Positions 31,504 to 41,001 of a DNA stretch of 64,000 nucleotides are shown here, one piece after another. The stretch's first letter is position 1. Every line of letters begins with the position of its first letter. The position numbers were made by a program, and so were the translations under genes. The stretch lies in assembly GCA_007115705.1 (NCBI GenBank), contig QXEO01000548.1, forward strand, positions 8,940,383 through 9,004,382, in the 5' to 3' direction. The notes under the pieces are model-generated. The model saw only the letters and a program-made list of their open reading frames with translations. It was not told the origin of the DNA and did no database searches. The stretch comes from Dactylis glomerata (taxonomy: Eukaryota; Streptophyta; Magnoliopsida; Poales; Poaceae).

Positions 31504-34500
31504 TCATTTTGACATCTTCTCAAAGTATGATGAGTCCTTATAGCAGGCGTATATTGGAAGATCAAGAGCTTTCTCTGCTACTCTTCCATCTTGGTGAATT
31601 CTCTCTACCAAACTTTCAACTGAATGGAAGTTGGCCTGAGCATTTGGAAAAATGGATTTTCACAAACATGCAAGAAGTGGCGCAAGCATTAAAAACTGTT
31701 GTATTTGATTTTGCCGGTATGGCCGTAGCTTCACCTCAGGTCTTATGTAGCCAATTATAGCAAGGCTAAGCTCCTCTCCATAGAAATCCTCGCTGAAATC
31801 ATGAAGTATCCATGGCTCCTGCAACCAGCGACTTTTAGAAGGTGCGGCAAAGCTAAATGTGAAAGGAACTAGTACCAAGACCACTCACAATAGTTTTCTC
31901 CCAGTTATGAAAATATGGGTTCCAACCGATGCTCATGACCATCTTGTAGACACCTCCTTTGCGCAGTCCAGCCCAACCAAAGTATACCCCAGAAGTATGC
32001 TCTGAGAGTATGTCAGAGAACTTGTCTGCAGGTAAGTTGGCTGCAAAGAAGATGTAAAAAACACGGAGTACGCTGATATCAAAATAAATAATTAAGTGAC
32101 CATAGTGTAAACACCTGCGCACCAACTTATAGAATGATAAAGACTGCAAAACCAAAGAGAAACACTATTCTTAAAGGAAGATATAACTTAACCAATACCC
32201 GCTGTTTAAATCATGTCAAAGGTGTACTGGTTACGTGGACATACATGTATAAAAATTTTGCACACATCTACCAAGGATGCAATATGAAGTGCCCAAACAG
32301 TGCTGCCATCTTAAGTACAACCCTAGCTAGTTTTTGTCATCGTGCAACTCCCTGTCAGACGTGATGTCAGAAAGCAGGTAACTGAAGGTAGCCGAGATAA
32401 GTATGGTCTGGGAATTTAGGTGCCAGAAAGCATACATGGAAGAATATGCATGTTGTCATAAGGAAAATGCATATGAAGCAGACATAGTATCTAACACCAC
32501 TCAATAGTAATTGTTTAATTTGGTATGCTTTGGATATCTAGGTAGCATGTTCTCCTACCTGTTGGTATCCCTAGTATTCGAGAACCACGGCCATATCCTT
32601 TTATCACAGGTCCACTGATAAACCATGGCTCAATTGGCAACGTGTCCTCAATCCCTGCAGAAAATCAAGCAACAAATAGTTCAATCTGTTTACAAAATAC
32701 TACCATAAAATCTGCATAGATTAATTTCTTTGACCCGAAAGGATAAAAATGTTGAGTCATACAGTCAACAAACGGTGGCATGCCCCATTTTTCAAGCCGT
32801 AAGTCAAGGAGGGAATTGATCACTTCATCAGCAGCACCAAATTCAGCAGTGCGTTTGGGTATTGAAGGTACAGCTATCACATGCATGCCTGCAGCTTTAC
32901 CAGCCATGACACCTGGCCTAGCATAACGAAATTACCACATTAATAAACTACAAACTTTTGGACTAAGAAGGTAAAAAGAGAACCATCGTCAGACATGATA
33001 CAGTAAAGGTTCCTAATGTAAAAGCAAGAGCTCCATCGCAAATCCATAGCAAATTACAAAGTATATGCTATCATTAGATAGGCAGGCGGCTCTGATGTGA
33101 AATATCTATCACTCATGTGGTCTAGTATTAATCTAATAAGTACAGATGAGAGATCTAGAAAATAACAAATGTGGAGCACATTCGAAAAATGCATGATCAA
33201 CCGGCAAAGAAAAGCATTACCTTCCACTGAAAACACATTGGTTAGGATAATAACACAGACAGCTCATGACTGCATCATCGTTTCAATAAATAACAGGAGT
33301 AGGTACAAACACACTTACAAGGAATCCTCAATTAAGATGCAGTTTGATGGATCAGAGTTCATTCTCTTTGCAGCTTCGATAAAAATTGAATATCAAAATA
33401 GAAGTAAATTAGCCATAACAAAAAAAAATGCACTTCATGTATCCACAAATGCCTGCTGTCAATACAGACTACAAAATTGCACAACATCTCACATGTCTGG
33501 AGATGGCTTCCCCTTTGACACTTCATCAGCACCAACAATTGCTGAAAAAGATTCTTCCCATTCTATATACCATATGGAAAAAATTACCGTAAGAACACCT
33601 TATTAGTACTCAGAAGCAGGATACAGGTCCACCTTTTATATGCATGGAAAGGATTACCCGGATGACAAGAGATCTTTGCACTAATGTTTTCTCTTGTGGA
33701 ATTGGAAGCCAGAGCAACACATACACCCTTACTCCTTAAATGCTCTACTAATCGATTAGCTCCTGCAAGAGATTTTATATTGCCCCACCTGCAATGCGGA
33801 GTTTGATTCACCATTTAGACTGGAAAACTTTAAGCAGTAAAATGAAAGCATTACTGAACAATTTTTTGCAGAAGTGTAGGATAACCACTACCTACACACC
33901 GCAGTACGGAGAAAATTCAAAAAGACAATGGTCGCACGCAAGGCTAGCAATGTTGGATGTAAATACTTATTAAATGACACTTTTCTTCATTACCTTTCAA
34001 AACAACTAAATAATGCAAGAACTCTGGGGACTTCATGGCAACATGCATTCTCATGTGATATACAAATATTATCTTCTATTATTTCCAAGAGAAATTGAGC
34101 ACCGACCTCTATTTAAAGTCAGGCATGCACGCGTTGACGCTTATAAAGAAATTTGCAGGCTTTGGTGCAAACAGAAGTACATAGGGATGCCATGAGAGCA
34201 GATATCTATGTATTGAAGAAAATATCGGCAAGAAACAATATGAAATATGTATGTACACCCACAGTTTCTCAAGTATATAAGCCAAACACATACATCTGAT
34301 TTCTAGCTGACATATCATCTTAAAACCTTATGCAACAGAAAAGACAGGGTTTTTACTGATATTACTTCTCAGTAAACATTGCTGAAGAAATCCTCTTCTG
34401 AGTAAGGGAGTTCATAGTCTTCCAAAACAACAACTGCAGCTTCATAAGGTCCCTTTCCTAATAAACACTGAGCTTTCTTGCTATTCCATGTTTTTCCTTC

Positions 34501-34710
34501 CTTGACAAGAATTTTTTTTAGCACCTGATGTACAACATAATCTGTCATGGGACGTGAGATTGAGAATCCAGAATGATCATTTGTAGAGATAAAGGAACAA
34601 CTCTGAATGCAATATATTCCAACTGATCTCCCAGAACCTGTTTTTAAGAGGGTACCATCCAAACCAAGAATAACATGGGAAAACCGTCGAGTTGGTCTGG
34701 ATTCTGCCAT
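31504..34710 (-). pseudogene. FMN hydrolase/riboflavin kinase homologue, HAD half damaged
   Basis: Ten minus-strand exons can be read: 34638-34710, 34378-34541, 33658-33788, 33493-33562, 33319-33384, 32763-32917, 32559-32654, 31889-32040, 31735-31818 and 31504-31635. Most have GT/AG borders and consistent phases. They match the plant bifunctional enzyme that makes FMN from riboflavin and hydrolyses FMN. HAD segments are LGLDGTLL, VALASNS, SKGKPSPD and LIEDS. Kinase segments are GRGSRILGIPTAN, SGVYFGWAGL, MSIGWNPYF and ILHDFSEDFYGEEL. There are three defects. The catalytic DxD of HAD motif I reads GLD. Exon 2 hits TGA right after SNVY, with phase 0 while exon 3 needs two bases, so a short deletion is inferred. 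Exon 5 has no AG acceptor near 33385. The kinase exons look intact. Confidence 0.85.
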
Positions 34711-34908
34711 CTCCGAAACTGGAACTTAATGCAGCAAGAGAGAATTCATTTCACAAGTGTTACCTGCAAGGAATGAAGGTATTCAGGCCTACACTGCGGC
34801 GCAGCGCAAGTGGGGAAAACAAGCACAAGAAACATGAGTTTGCTAATACATCAGAATGTTCACTTATGCATTAAAGATATTTTACTGGCTAGTCCGAAAC
34901 TGTATTTC
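34711..34908. other. 5' flank of the riboflavin kinase homologue
   Basis: This lies upstream of the ATG at 34708-34710 on the minus strand. No clear TATA box was seen. It ends at the RTE LINE tail, which would lie close to the promoter. Confidence 0.4.
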
Positions 34909-34990
34909 AGCTAACAACAACAACAACCTTTTTCCCAAGCAAATTGGGGTAGGCTAGATATGAAACCCAACAGAAACATAAGGAAACCAA
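34909..34990 (-). mobile_element. 3' end of an RTE-type LINE
   Basis: On the minus strand this reads as the common grass RTE LINE tail: gggtttcat..agcctaccccaa...gggaaaaagg, ending in repeated gttgtt (34913-34927 inverted). No ORF is present. The RT part of the same family lies 100 bp away in the opposite orientation. Confidence 0.7.
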
Positions 34991-35039
34991 AACGAGAATA
35001 TGACAGAAAAAAAGTAAACATGGAACGATTAAACTAAGG

Positions 35040-35506
35040 TTCTGGGCTTCTGACACATAGTGTCAATAGTATGGCTAGCTAAGCTATTCAAACACATTTT
35101 TCGTCAAACAAGGTGCCGGAAGAGTGGACAAAAAGTATAATAGCACATATCTTCAAGAATCATGGAGATATTCAAAGTTGTACTAATTACTGAGGAATTA
35201 AACTTATGAGTCATACCTCATACTATGAAACTTTTGGAGAGAGTCATTGAGCATCACTTGAGTGTGACGAATGTCACTAAAAACCAATTAGGTTATCTGA
35301 CTGGGATTCTTTGCCAACTTATGGAGATATAAGGAGTAGAAGGAAATCAGCGATCGATGTGCCAGAAGCCCAGAACCTTAGTTTAATCGTTCTGGGCTTC
35401 TGACGCATAGTGTCAATAGTATGGCTAGCTAAGCTATTCAAACACATTTTTCGTCAAACAAGGTGCCGGAAGAGTGGATGACTCCTTTGACGAAAAATGT
35501 GTTTGA
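35040..35506 (+). mobile_element. RTE LINE reverse transcriptase fragment with foldback duplications
   Basis: On the plus strand, 35060-35340 translates across frames to VWLAKLFKHIFR, EEWTKSIIAHIFKNHGDIQ, GIKLMSHT and KLLERVIEHHL. This is the RT domain start of plant RTE LINEs, with stops and frameshifts. An 89-bp segment (35040-35128) recurs at 35390-35478 with one difference. A 29-bp perfect inverted repeat pairs 35024-35052 with 35363-35391. A 21-bp perfect inverted repeat pairs 35438-35458 with 35486-35506. Confidence 0.75.
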
Positions 35507-36174
35507 TGACACCACAGGTGGTTCGTACAATTGCATAGAACTCTCTGAACTACAGGTCGCGGTGACGACTAAACTATTGAAGTCCTTACACCAATGGCGT
35601 ATCCATGTACATAACACCCGCGAAAGATTACAGAAGAGGGTACTATCTCCAGGATCCGAATCGCCGCAGCGTTCCAAGGCGATTCGAGTAGAGAAAGGGG
35701 AGGTCTGCGTACCAGCAGGAGATGGGCGGCAAGCAAGTGTTCGTGCCGAAGCCGGGGATGAAACCTCGGATCCCGTATAGTCGCCGCACGGGCACGCGAT
35801 GAGCGTAAGTTGGCGAGGTGGACGGCGCCGGCCGCTGCGATGGGAGAGGTGTGGTCACCGGAGATCGGCCGTTGCCCTCGCTCCACGTTTTTTCTTCTTT
35901 TCGAGTGGTAGTGTGTGGTATCTTGCAAAGGTGCATCTCGGCTGCATATGTCCTCTATTTTACAGTAATTTCTTTTTTGCAAACGTAAGCGCTCGGCATA
36001 CATTTACCTATGAATATACGGCACGCACATCCTATGTACGAGCATCTTCTAAAGATTGAGGTGTAAGGTTTTGAGATTGACGAAATCCTTGCTATTGACG
36101 GAACGGAGTATCATTTTTATGACAAAGATATCAAATCTGGGTTTAAACGATGGGTACCATCATCCTCCCACTGA
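35507..36174. other. Unrecognised GC-variable region
   Basis: A short plus-strand frame at 35724-35804 starts MGGKQVFVPKPGMKPRIPYS and has a purine-rich sequence before the ATG. It could be a displaced first exon, but nothing in frame follows. Otherwise no gene, repeat or terminus is recognised. Confidence 0.3.
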
Positions 36175-36555
36175 GAGCATCTCCACCGCCGGCTCCAAAA
36201 TGCCTCATAAAACACTGCCGGTGTATTATTTAGACTTAGGGCTAAAAACTCGGCCACACCCGCGGTTCTAAAAGCCTGCCGGCGCGAGAGCGAGTCCAAT
36301 AAGCGCGGCGGGATCATATCGGGAACGCCAACAGCTCGGGGGAGCGCCAACAGCTCGCGGTAGCACCAATCCGATACCCGAGGCCCACTTGCCAGCGACA
36401 CCGGACTGTTCCCGCCAGTTTTCCCCATATTCTCCCACCTACCGCCCATTTCCCACCGCCCCCGCCGGTTCACGCACAGAGCACGCCTTGCGCCGCCGCC
36501 TCGCCGACCTCACCTTGTCCCCCGACTCCTCGCCGCCCTCGAGTCCTCGGCCGTC
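36175..36555 (+). mobile_element. Left end of Harbinger-2 (ORF1-bearing), before Copia M2
   Basis: The sequence gagcatctccaccgccggc at 36175 resembles the Harbinger-1 terminus gggcatctccagcgggcc. GC-rich leader sequence follows up to the TSD ccgtc (36551-36555) and resumes at 48130 after M2. The TTA expected to the left is not visible, so the terminus is tentative. Confidence 0.45.
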
Positions 36556-37789
36556 TGAACCGATCGTATGGGCACCTACAGGGGGGATGAATAGGTGCTA
36601 CTCAAATTTTAATTCTTTTTCAATTTAGGCTTGACACAAAAGGTAAATTCTCTAGATATGCAACTAAGGTGAATTTACCTATATGTCAACAAGCAAGCTA
36701 AGCAAGATACAAGTAGTAAATGCGATAAAGGATAGAGGTAACCGAGAGTGGAGCACACGGAGACACGGATGTAATTCTCGTAGTTCCTTCCTTTTTAGGG
36801 GAAGTATGTCTACGTTGGAGGGGTGTGGTTGCCACAAAGGCCTAACCAACGCCACAAAGGCTCACCCTATTCTCCGGTGCAAGCTTCCGCCACAAAGGCC
36901 TAGCTCACTTTCCACTAAGGGATTCCTCAAGGCGGAATCGGCCTTTACAAAACTTGGGGCACAACTCCACAACTGAATTGGAGGCTCCCAAGCACCACAA
37001 AGATCTCAATCAACAAGTATCAAGATTTCAATCACACAAACAAGGTCAAGGGACACAAGGGAACTCAAGACCAAAGGGCCCTCAAGCAAATGAGAGGGGA
37101 AATCAAATCGCTTCGGTGAGGATGTAGATCAAGGCCTTCTCCTTCGATTCTCCAAAGATCAAGAGCTTTGGTGGGTTGAGGGAGGAGATCTTGCGAATTT
37201 GGTGGCTCAAAATATGGTGTTCTTCTTGCACAGCTCTAGCAGCTTGAGGTGGAAGAAGGGGAGGGGTATTTATAGCCCCTCCCAAAATGTAGCCGTTGCT
37301 GACTTGGAGGGGCGGATTATCCGGCCAAAGTTGGGCCGGATTATCCGGCTGGCCGGATTATCCGGCCCCTAGCCGGATTATCCGCCCCCCCCCCCCCCAT
37401 CTGGGTGACGCCGCGCCAGATCCTTAGCCGAAATTGGGGTCCTCTCTGGAGGGGCGGATTATCCGGCCACTCCTGGCCGGAATATCCGGCCCCCCTATCT
37501 GGGTGACGCCGCGATAAGTCCTTAGTCGTTTTGAGCTCTCGCCTGGGGGGGCGGATTATCCGGCCCCTGGCCGGAATATCCGGCCCCCTATACTGGGTGA
37601 CGCCGAGCCAGGGACTTAGCCGTTTTTCGGCCACTCCCCGAGGGGGCGGATTATCCGGCCACCCCTGGCCGGATAATCCGGCCTGGCATTTCTTCATCTG
37701 ATAATCCTGCACAACTTAGCACACACTTAATATCCCTAATGTTGTTATCTAACACACAAAATCTGAGGGAAACAAAGTTTGCACTTTCA
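36556..37789 (-). repeat. 3' LTR of Copia M2
   Basis: It is 1,234 bp, TGAACCGATCG...GCACTTTCA inverted. An inverted TATAAATA is at 37267-37274. U3 upstream of it (about 37310-37690) carries about ten copies of a palindrome, CCGGATTATCCGG or CCGGAATATCCGG. A run of 16 C at about 37386-37401 is much longer than in the 5' LTR. Confidence 0.93.
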
Positions 37790-37804
37790 ATCTCCCCCTT
37801 TTTG
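37790..37804 (-). other. Polypurine tract of Copia M2
   Basis: The inverted sequence atctccccctttttg adjoins the 3' LTR. It is the same tract as in M1 (7901-7915) and would prime plus-strand DNA synthesis. Confidence 0.8.
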
Positions 37805-38319
37805 GTGTTAGATGACAACACTAGGATTTGCAAGAAAGATCAAATATTTCAAACAACAAATATTTGAGCAAGATAAAAAAGCTCCCCCTAGATGTGTGCA
37901 ACTTCACCAATGAGTTTAGAGGAGACATACCATTGCATAGATAACTCAAACATTATGGAATCCCGAATATGATAATACGATATACCGGACAATAATTCCA
38001 TAGACATCTCACCAATGAACCATGAGCTCAAAGAAACATAAGAGAACAACACATAATGATCCACATAGCATATTAAGAACATATAACATAGTCTCATACA
38101 CCACATGGTAGCACATAGACGACACGAAGTTCAACCACACACAAAGTTCAACTTAAGACGAATAAAATAAGAAGAAACACAAGCGCCAAAGAATGATAAG
38201 CGCGCAAGCTTGTGTTTCCACCCATGCAAATCCCGTAATATTCCTAATAGAACTACTTCTCCCCCTTTGGCATCAAGACACCAAAAAGAGAGAAGAGCGA
38301 TGCTACACGTCCCGAGGAA
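37805..38319 (-). other. M2 3' internal non-coding region
   Basis: This lies between the accessory gene stop and the polypurine tract. It is similar to the M1 sequence at 7916-8373. It is A/T-rich with no gene. Confidence 0.65.
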
Positions 38320-40203
38320 TCAATCCTCCAAGTCATCGAAGTCGCCGGTGTCCACATCATCATAATCTCCTTCATCACCCTCATCATCTCCAGCATCTTC
38401 ATCCTCGACCTCAAAGTCCTCCTCAGCATCAAAGTCCTCCTCAGCCTCTGCACGAGCACCTCCTGCGGGAGCATCTGGAGCATCAAAGAGATGCTTCTGC
38501 ATATCCACCCAGTTGTAGCGATCGGTGTTCCAAGCATCATAGGCCACAGGAGCAGTAGGAGTGGGATCGGCGGTCTGAGCACCACTGAGACGGTGAAGGA
38601 TCAGCTGCTGAGTGTCCTGGATGCTCTTCCTCTCAACATAGGCCTGGTAGTTCTCACGGTGGATCTCTACCTTCATGCACAGAACATTCCGATCAAACCA
38701 ACTGAGCTTCTTGACCTCCCTGGACATAACAGATGCAGCAGTCCTCTGATCACGGGCAGTAGCACTTGTCCTCGCATCAGCCATGAAAGTGCCTGGATAT
38801 GCAGCTGAAGGAGCAGATTTCGCCTTTCTCTTGACATACATTTTCTTGACAAGATGCTCCACACAGTCATCATGGATATCATAATCTCCAAGGGCATGCT
38901 TGATGAGTAGCATGATGTATGGAGCATATGGCACAGTGTTCCTCTGAATGATAGCATCCTTGATCTCATAGAAGATGAAATCCATCACATCAAGGGTAAA
39001 GTCCTCAGCAGGGTCAGTCGACGTGGCACACTCATGAGCAAAAGCAAGGAGGTCAACAAGAGAGGTACGAATGGCATCATTGTTGCCACCACTAGGAGCA
39101 ATGTTCTCCCTGAAAATGCGGACCAGCTGATCATAGAGAGGATGTAGTCCTTGGATGAAGCCCACAGTGCCGGTGGAGTCATAGAGATCATACAATTTAT
39201 CCTTGTCAGGCTTGGTCCCCGGGTTGTGAATACGGTGACCCACTGGAGTGTCTCCATTGTACGCATACCCCAAGAGAGAGGCAAACGTAGCAAAGTCCGA
39301 TGTACACTCATGCTCGCCGGTCATCCACTTCATAGATTTCTGAGCATTTGGCAGGATCACAAGGGTAGCATAGAACTGCTTGATGAGACCGGGATTATAG
39401 TTGCACTGAATGTTGGCCAGCCCCATCAAACCCAACTTCTCAACCACAGAGACTGCTTCATCAAAATAAGACTTGCTGCAAAGGTGATCAAAATCAATTG
39501 GATGCATCGGGCGACAAGGGTTCTTGAATGGCTCATAAACATCACGAAAAATCCCCCACTGCTCCTCATTCCAGAAACCACGGTCCTCAATGTCTTCATC
39601 TCTTGCTGTGGCATACCAATTGTTGCGCCGCACAAGAATGTACTCGGCCTCGGGCATGCTCTTGTAGTTAGGACATGTCGCTTTGCCTTTGCGACGGCGG
39701 GCTTGAGCCTTGGCAGCCTTCTCTTTCTCAGCCTTCCTAGCAGCCTCCCTCTGTTCCCGACGGATAGCAATCTCATCCACAAGAACTCCTTCCTCATTCC
39801 GAACAAGCCGACGCTTGCGCTTCGGCAACCCGGAACCACCTGTGAAAGAGAGATGCACGGAGAGCATGGGGATAAGCGTATGCACACGAGTTACGGAAAG
39901 GATCAACGAATCATGAAATATGAACAAGCAAACTTCACCTAATGAATCAAATTGATAGCAGCAAGTATAAAAAGAGACTGAAAAAAAAATCCCAGGCCGG
40001 ATTATCCGGCCAGGGGGGGGCGGATAATCCGGCCCCTCGAAAAATTCTTCTACAACTTGCTGCAGTGACCAATTTGATAGATCGGGGGAAGGATTCATAC
40101 AACATGATTCATAATAGAGGAAAACAACAACTAGAAGGCTAAATCACCAAGAACATGCTAGGGTAAAATCACATCCTAGGAATAGAACAATACCCGCATC
40201 CAT
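38320..40203 (-). CDS. M2 accessory protein, two exons, 509 aa
   Basis: The inferred spliced gene is exon 1 at 40194-40203 (ATG GAT GCG G, then GT), intron 39840-40193, and exon 2 at 38320-39839 after TTTCACAG. The join is in frame and gives 510 codons including the stop. An alternative is an unspliced start further upstream in the 592-codon open frame, but that frame runs through repeat sequence. The protein starts with GSGLPKRKRR and an Arg/Lys-rich helix (KAQARRRKGK), both like nuclear localisation signals. The middle (VEKLGLMGLANIQCNYNPGL and IKQFYATLV) resembles the domain called 'putative plant transposon protein'. The last 60 residues are very acidic. No membrane segment or signal peptide was seen, so it does not look like an envelope protein. 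Frameshifted relatives lie in M1. Its role is unknown. Confidence 0.75.
39840..40193 (-). other. Predicted intron of the accessory gene with U3-like palindromes
   Basis: It is 354 bp with a GT donor (40193-40192), an AG acceptor (39841-39840), a pyrimidine-rich 3' end (ctctctttcacag) and T-rich content. Around 39992-40035 it contains two copies of the LTR palindrome, ggccggattatccggcc and cggataatccgg. Confidence 0.65.
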
Positions 40204-40377
40204 TGCGAAATCGGCTTGGTGAATGCCTTCCAGAGGAGGAGGAGAGCAACCTCCGAAGAAATCCGGCCAAGGGGTTGGCCGGAGCTCCGGCGGCGGCGAC
40301 GGGAAGGAGGCGGCGGCGGCAGGGAACTCCTGGAAGGGGTGGGGAAGGAACTGCCCTAGGGCAGCCCGACCCTGCCC

Positions 40378-40385
40378 CTTATATA
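40378..40385 (-). promoter_or_regulatory. Internal TATA box for the accessory gene
   Basis: TATATAAG on the minus strand in the context gggTATATAAGGGG, 175 bp upstream of the accessory ATG. The GC-rich leader between them resembles an LTR leader. Four diverged copies of the U3 palindrome lie just upstream at 40402-40480. This is the same order, palindromes then TATA then leader, as in the LTR. Confidence 0.6.
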
Positions 40386-40486
40386 CCCAGGTGCCACTAC
40401 GGCCGGATTATCTGGCCAGGAAGGGGCGGATAATCCCCCCCCCCCCGGATATTCCGCCCAGGGGGCGGATATTCCGGCCTGGGAGC

Positions 40487-41001
40487 CAGAAAACTGGCCA
40501 ACTCGAAATTTTCAAAAACAGATGTTGTTTTGATGAAAAATTTGAACTCATGTGCATGGATTAGATGTCTTGAGAGAGGATGGCTTAGGTGAGAGAGCAA
40601 TCATGGAGTGGTTCTCGGCACTTAACATTGCAAGAGCAAATCGACTAAAAATCCAATGCAAGTGCCTTCCCATATCAAAGATAAGAAATAACATCGAGAG
40701 AGAACACCAAAACCTCAAATAAGATATGCAATGAATCAACTCTTCGAAAAGAAGAGGTCGGTGGCCGAAGCCACCATGTTTGAGTGTTATGGCATTGGAC
40801 CGCGAAGATGTATCTTGAGTCCATAACCACTACTCGTTATTGAAGCTCATATATCATAAAATGATATTAAGAGAATGATATGATTACTATTGGCATTATG
40901 GGGGGAGGGATAGCCCAATTAATTAGGACTGCACTCCCCCTATTTCCATGCCCACACCTAAACCAAACATGCATTGAAATATAGGTGTATTTGCAAGATG
41001 T
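40487..41001 (-). other. M2 spacer between pol and the accessory promoter
   Basis: It is non-coding and A/T-rich. No motif was found besides the upstream end of the accessory promoter region. Confidence 0.55.

Noticed and set aside
35724..35804. 26-codon frame MGGKQVFVPKPGM as a gene
   Set aside because: Too short, with no continuation exon or homology I can name. Kept only as a remark on the region.
36175..36193. Confident Harbinger terminus with TSD
   Set aside because: The terminus resembles Harbinger-1's, but no TTA is next to it and the other end was not found, so it is reported only tentatively.
37310..37690. CRISPR-like array from repeated CCGGATTATCCGG
   Set aside because: Spacing is irregular, units are short palindromes inside a plant LTR, and there are no spacers or cas genes.
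39151..39942. 263-codon open frame on the plus strand
   Set aside because: It lies antisense to the accessory gene of M2, has no recognisable motif, and is best explained by codon bias of the opposite strand.
38320..40098. Envelope protein as the product of the M2 3' ORF
   Set aside because: No signal peptide, transmembrane segment or cysteine-rich ectodomain. The composition is basic then acidic with nuclear-type motifs.
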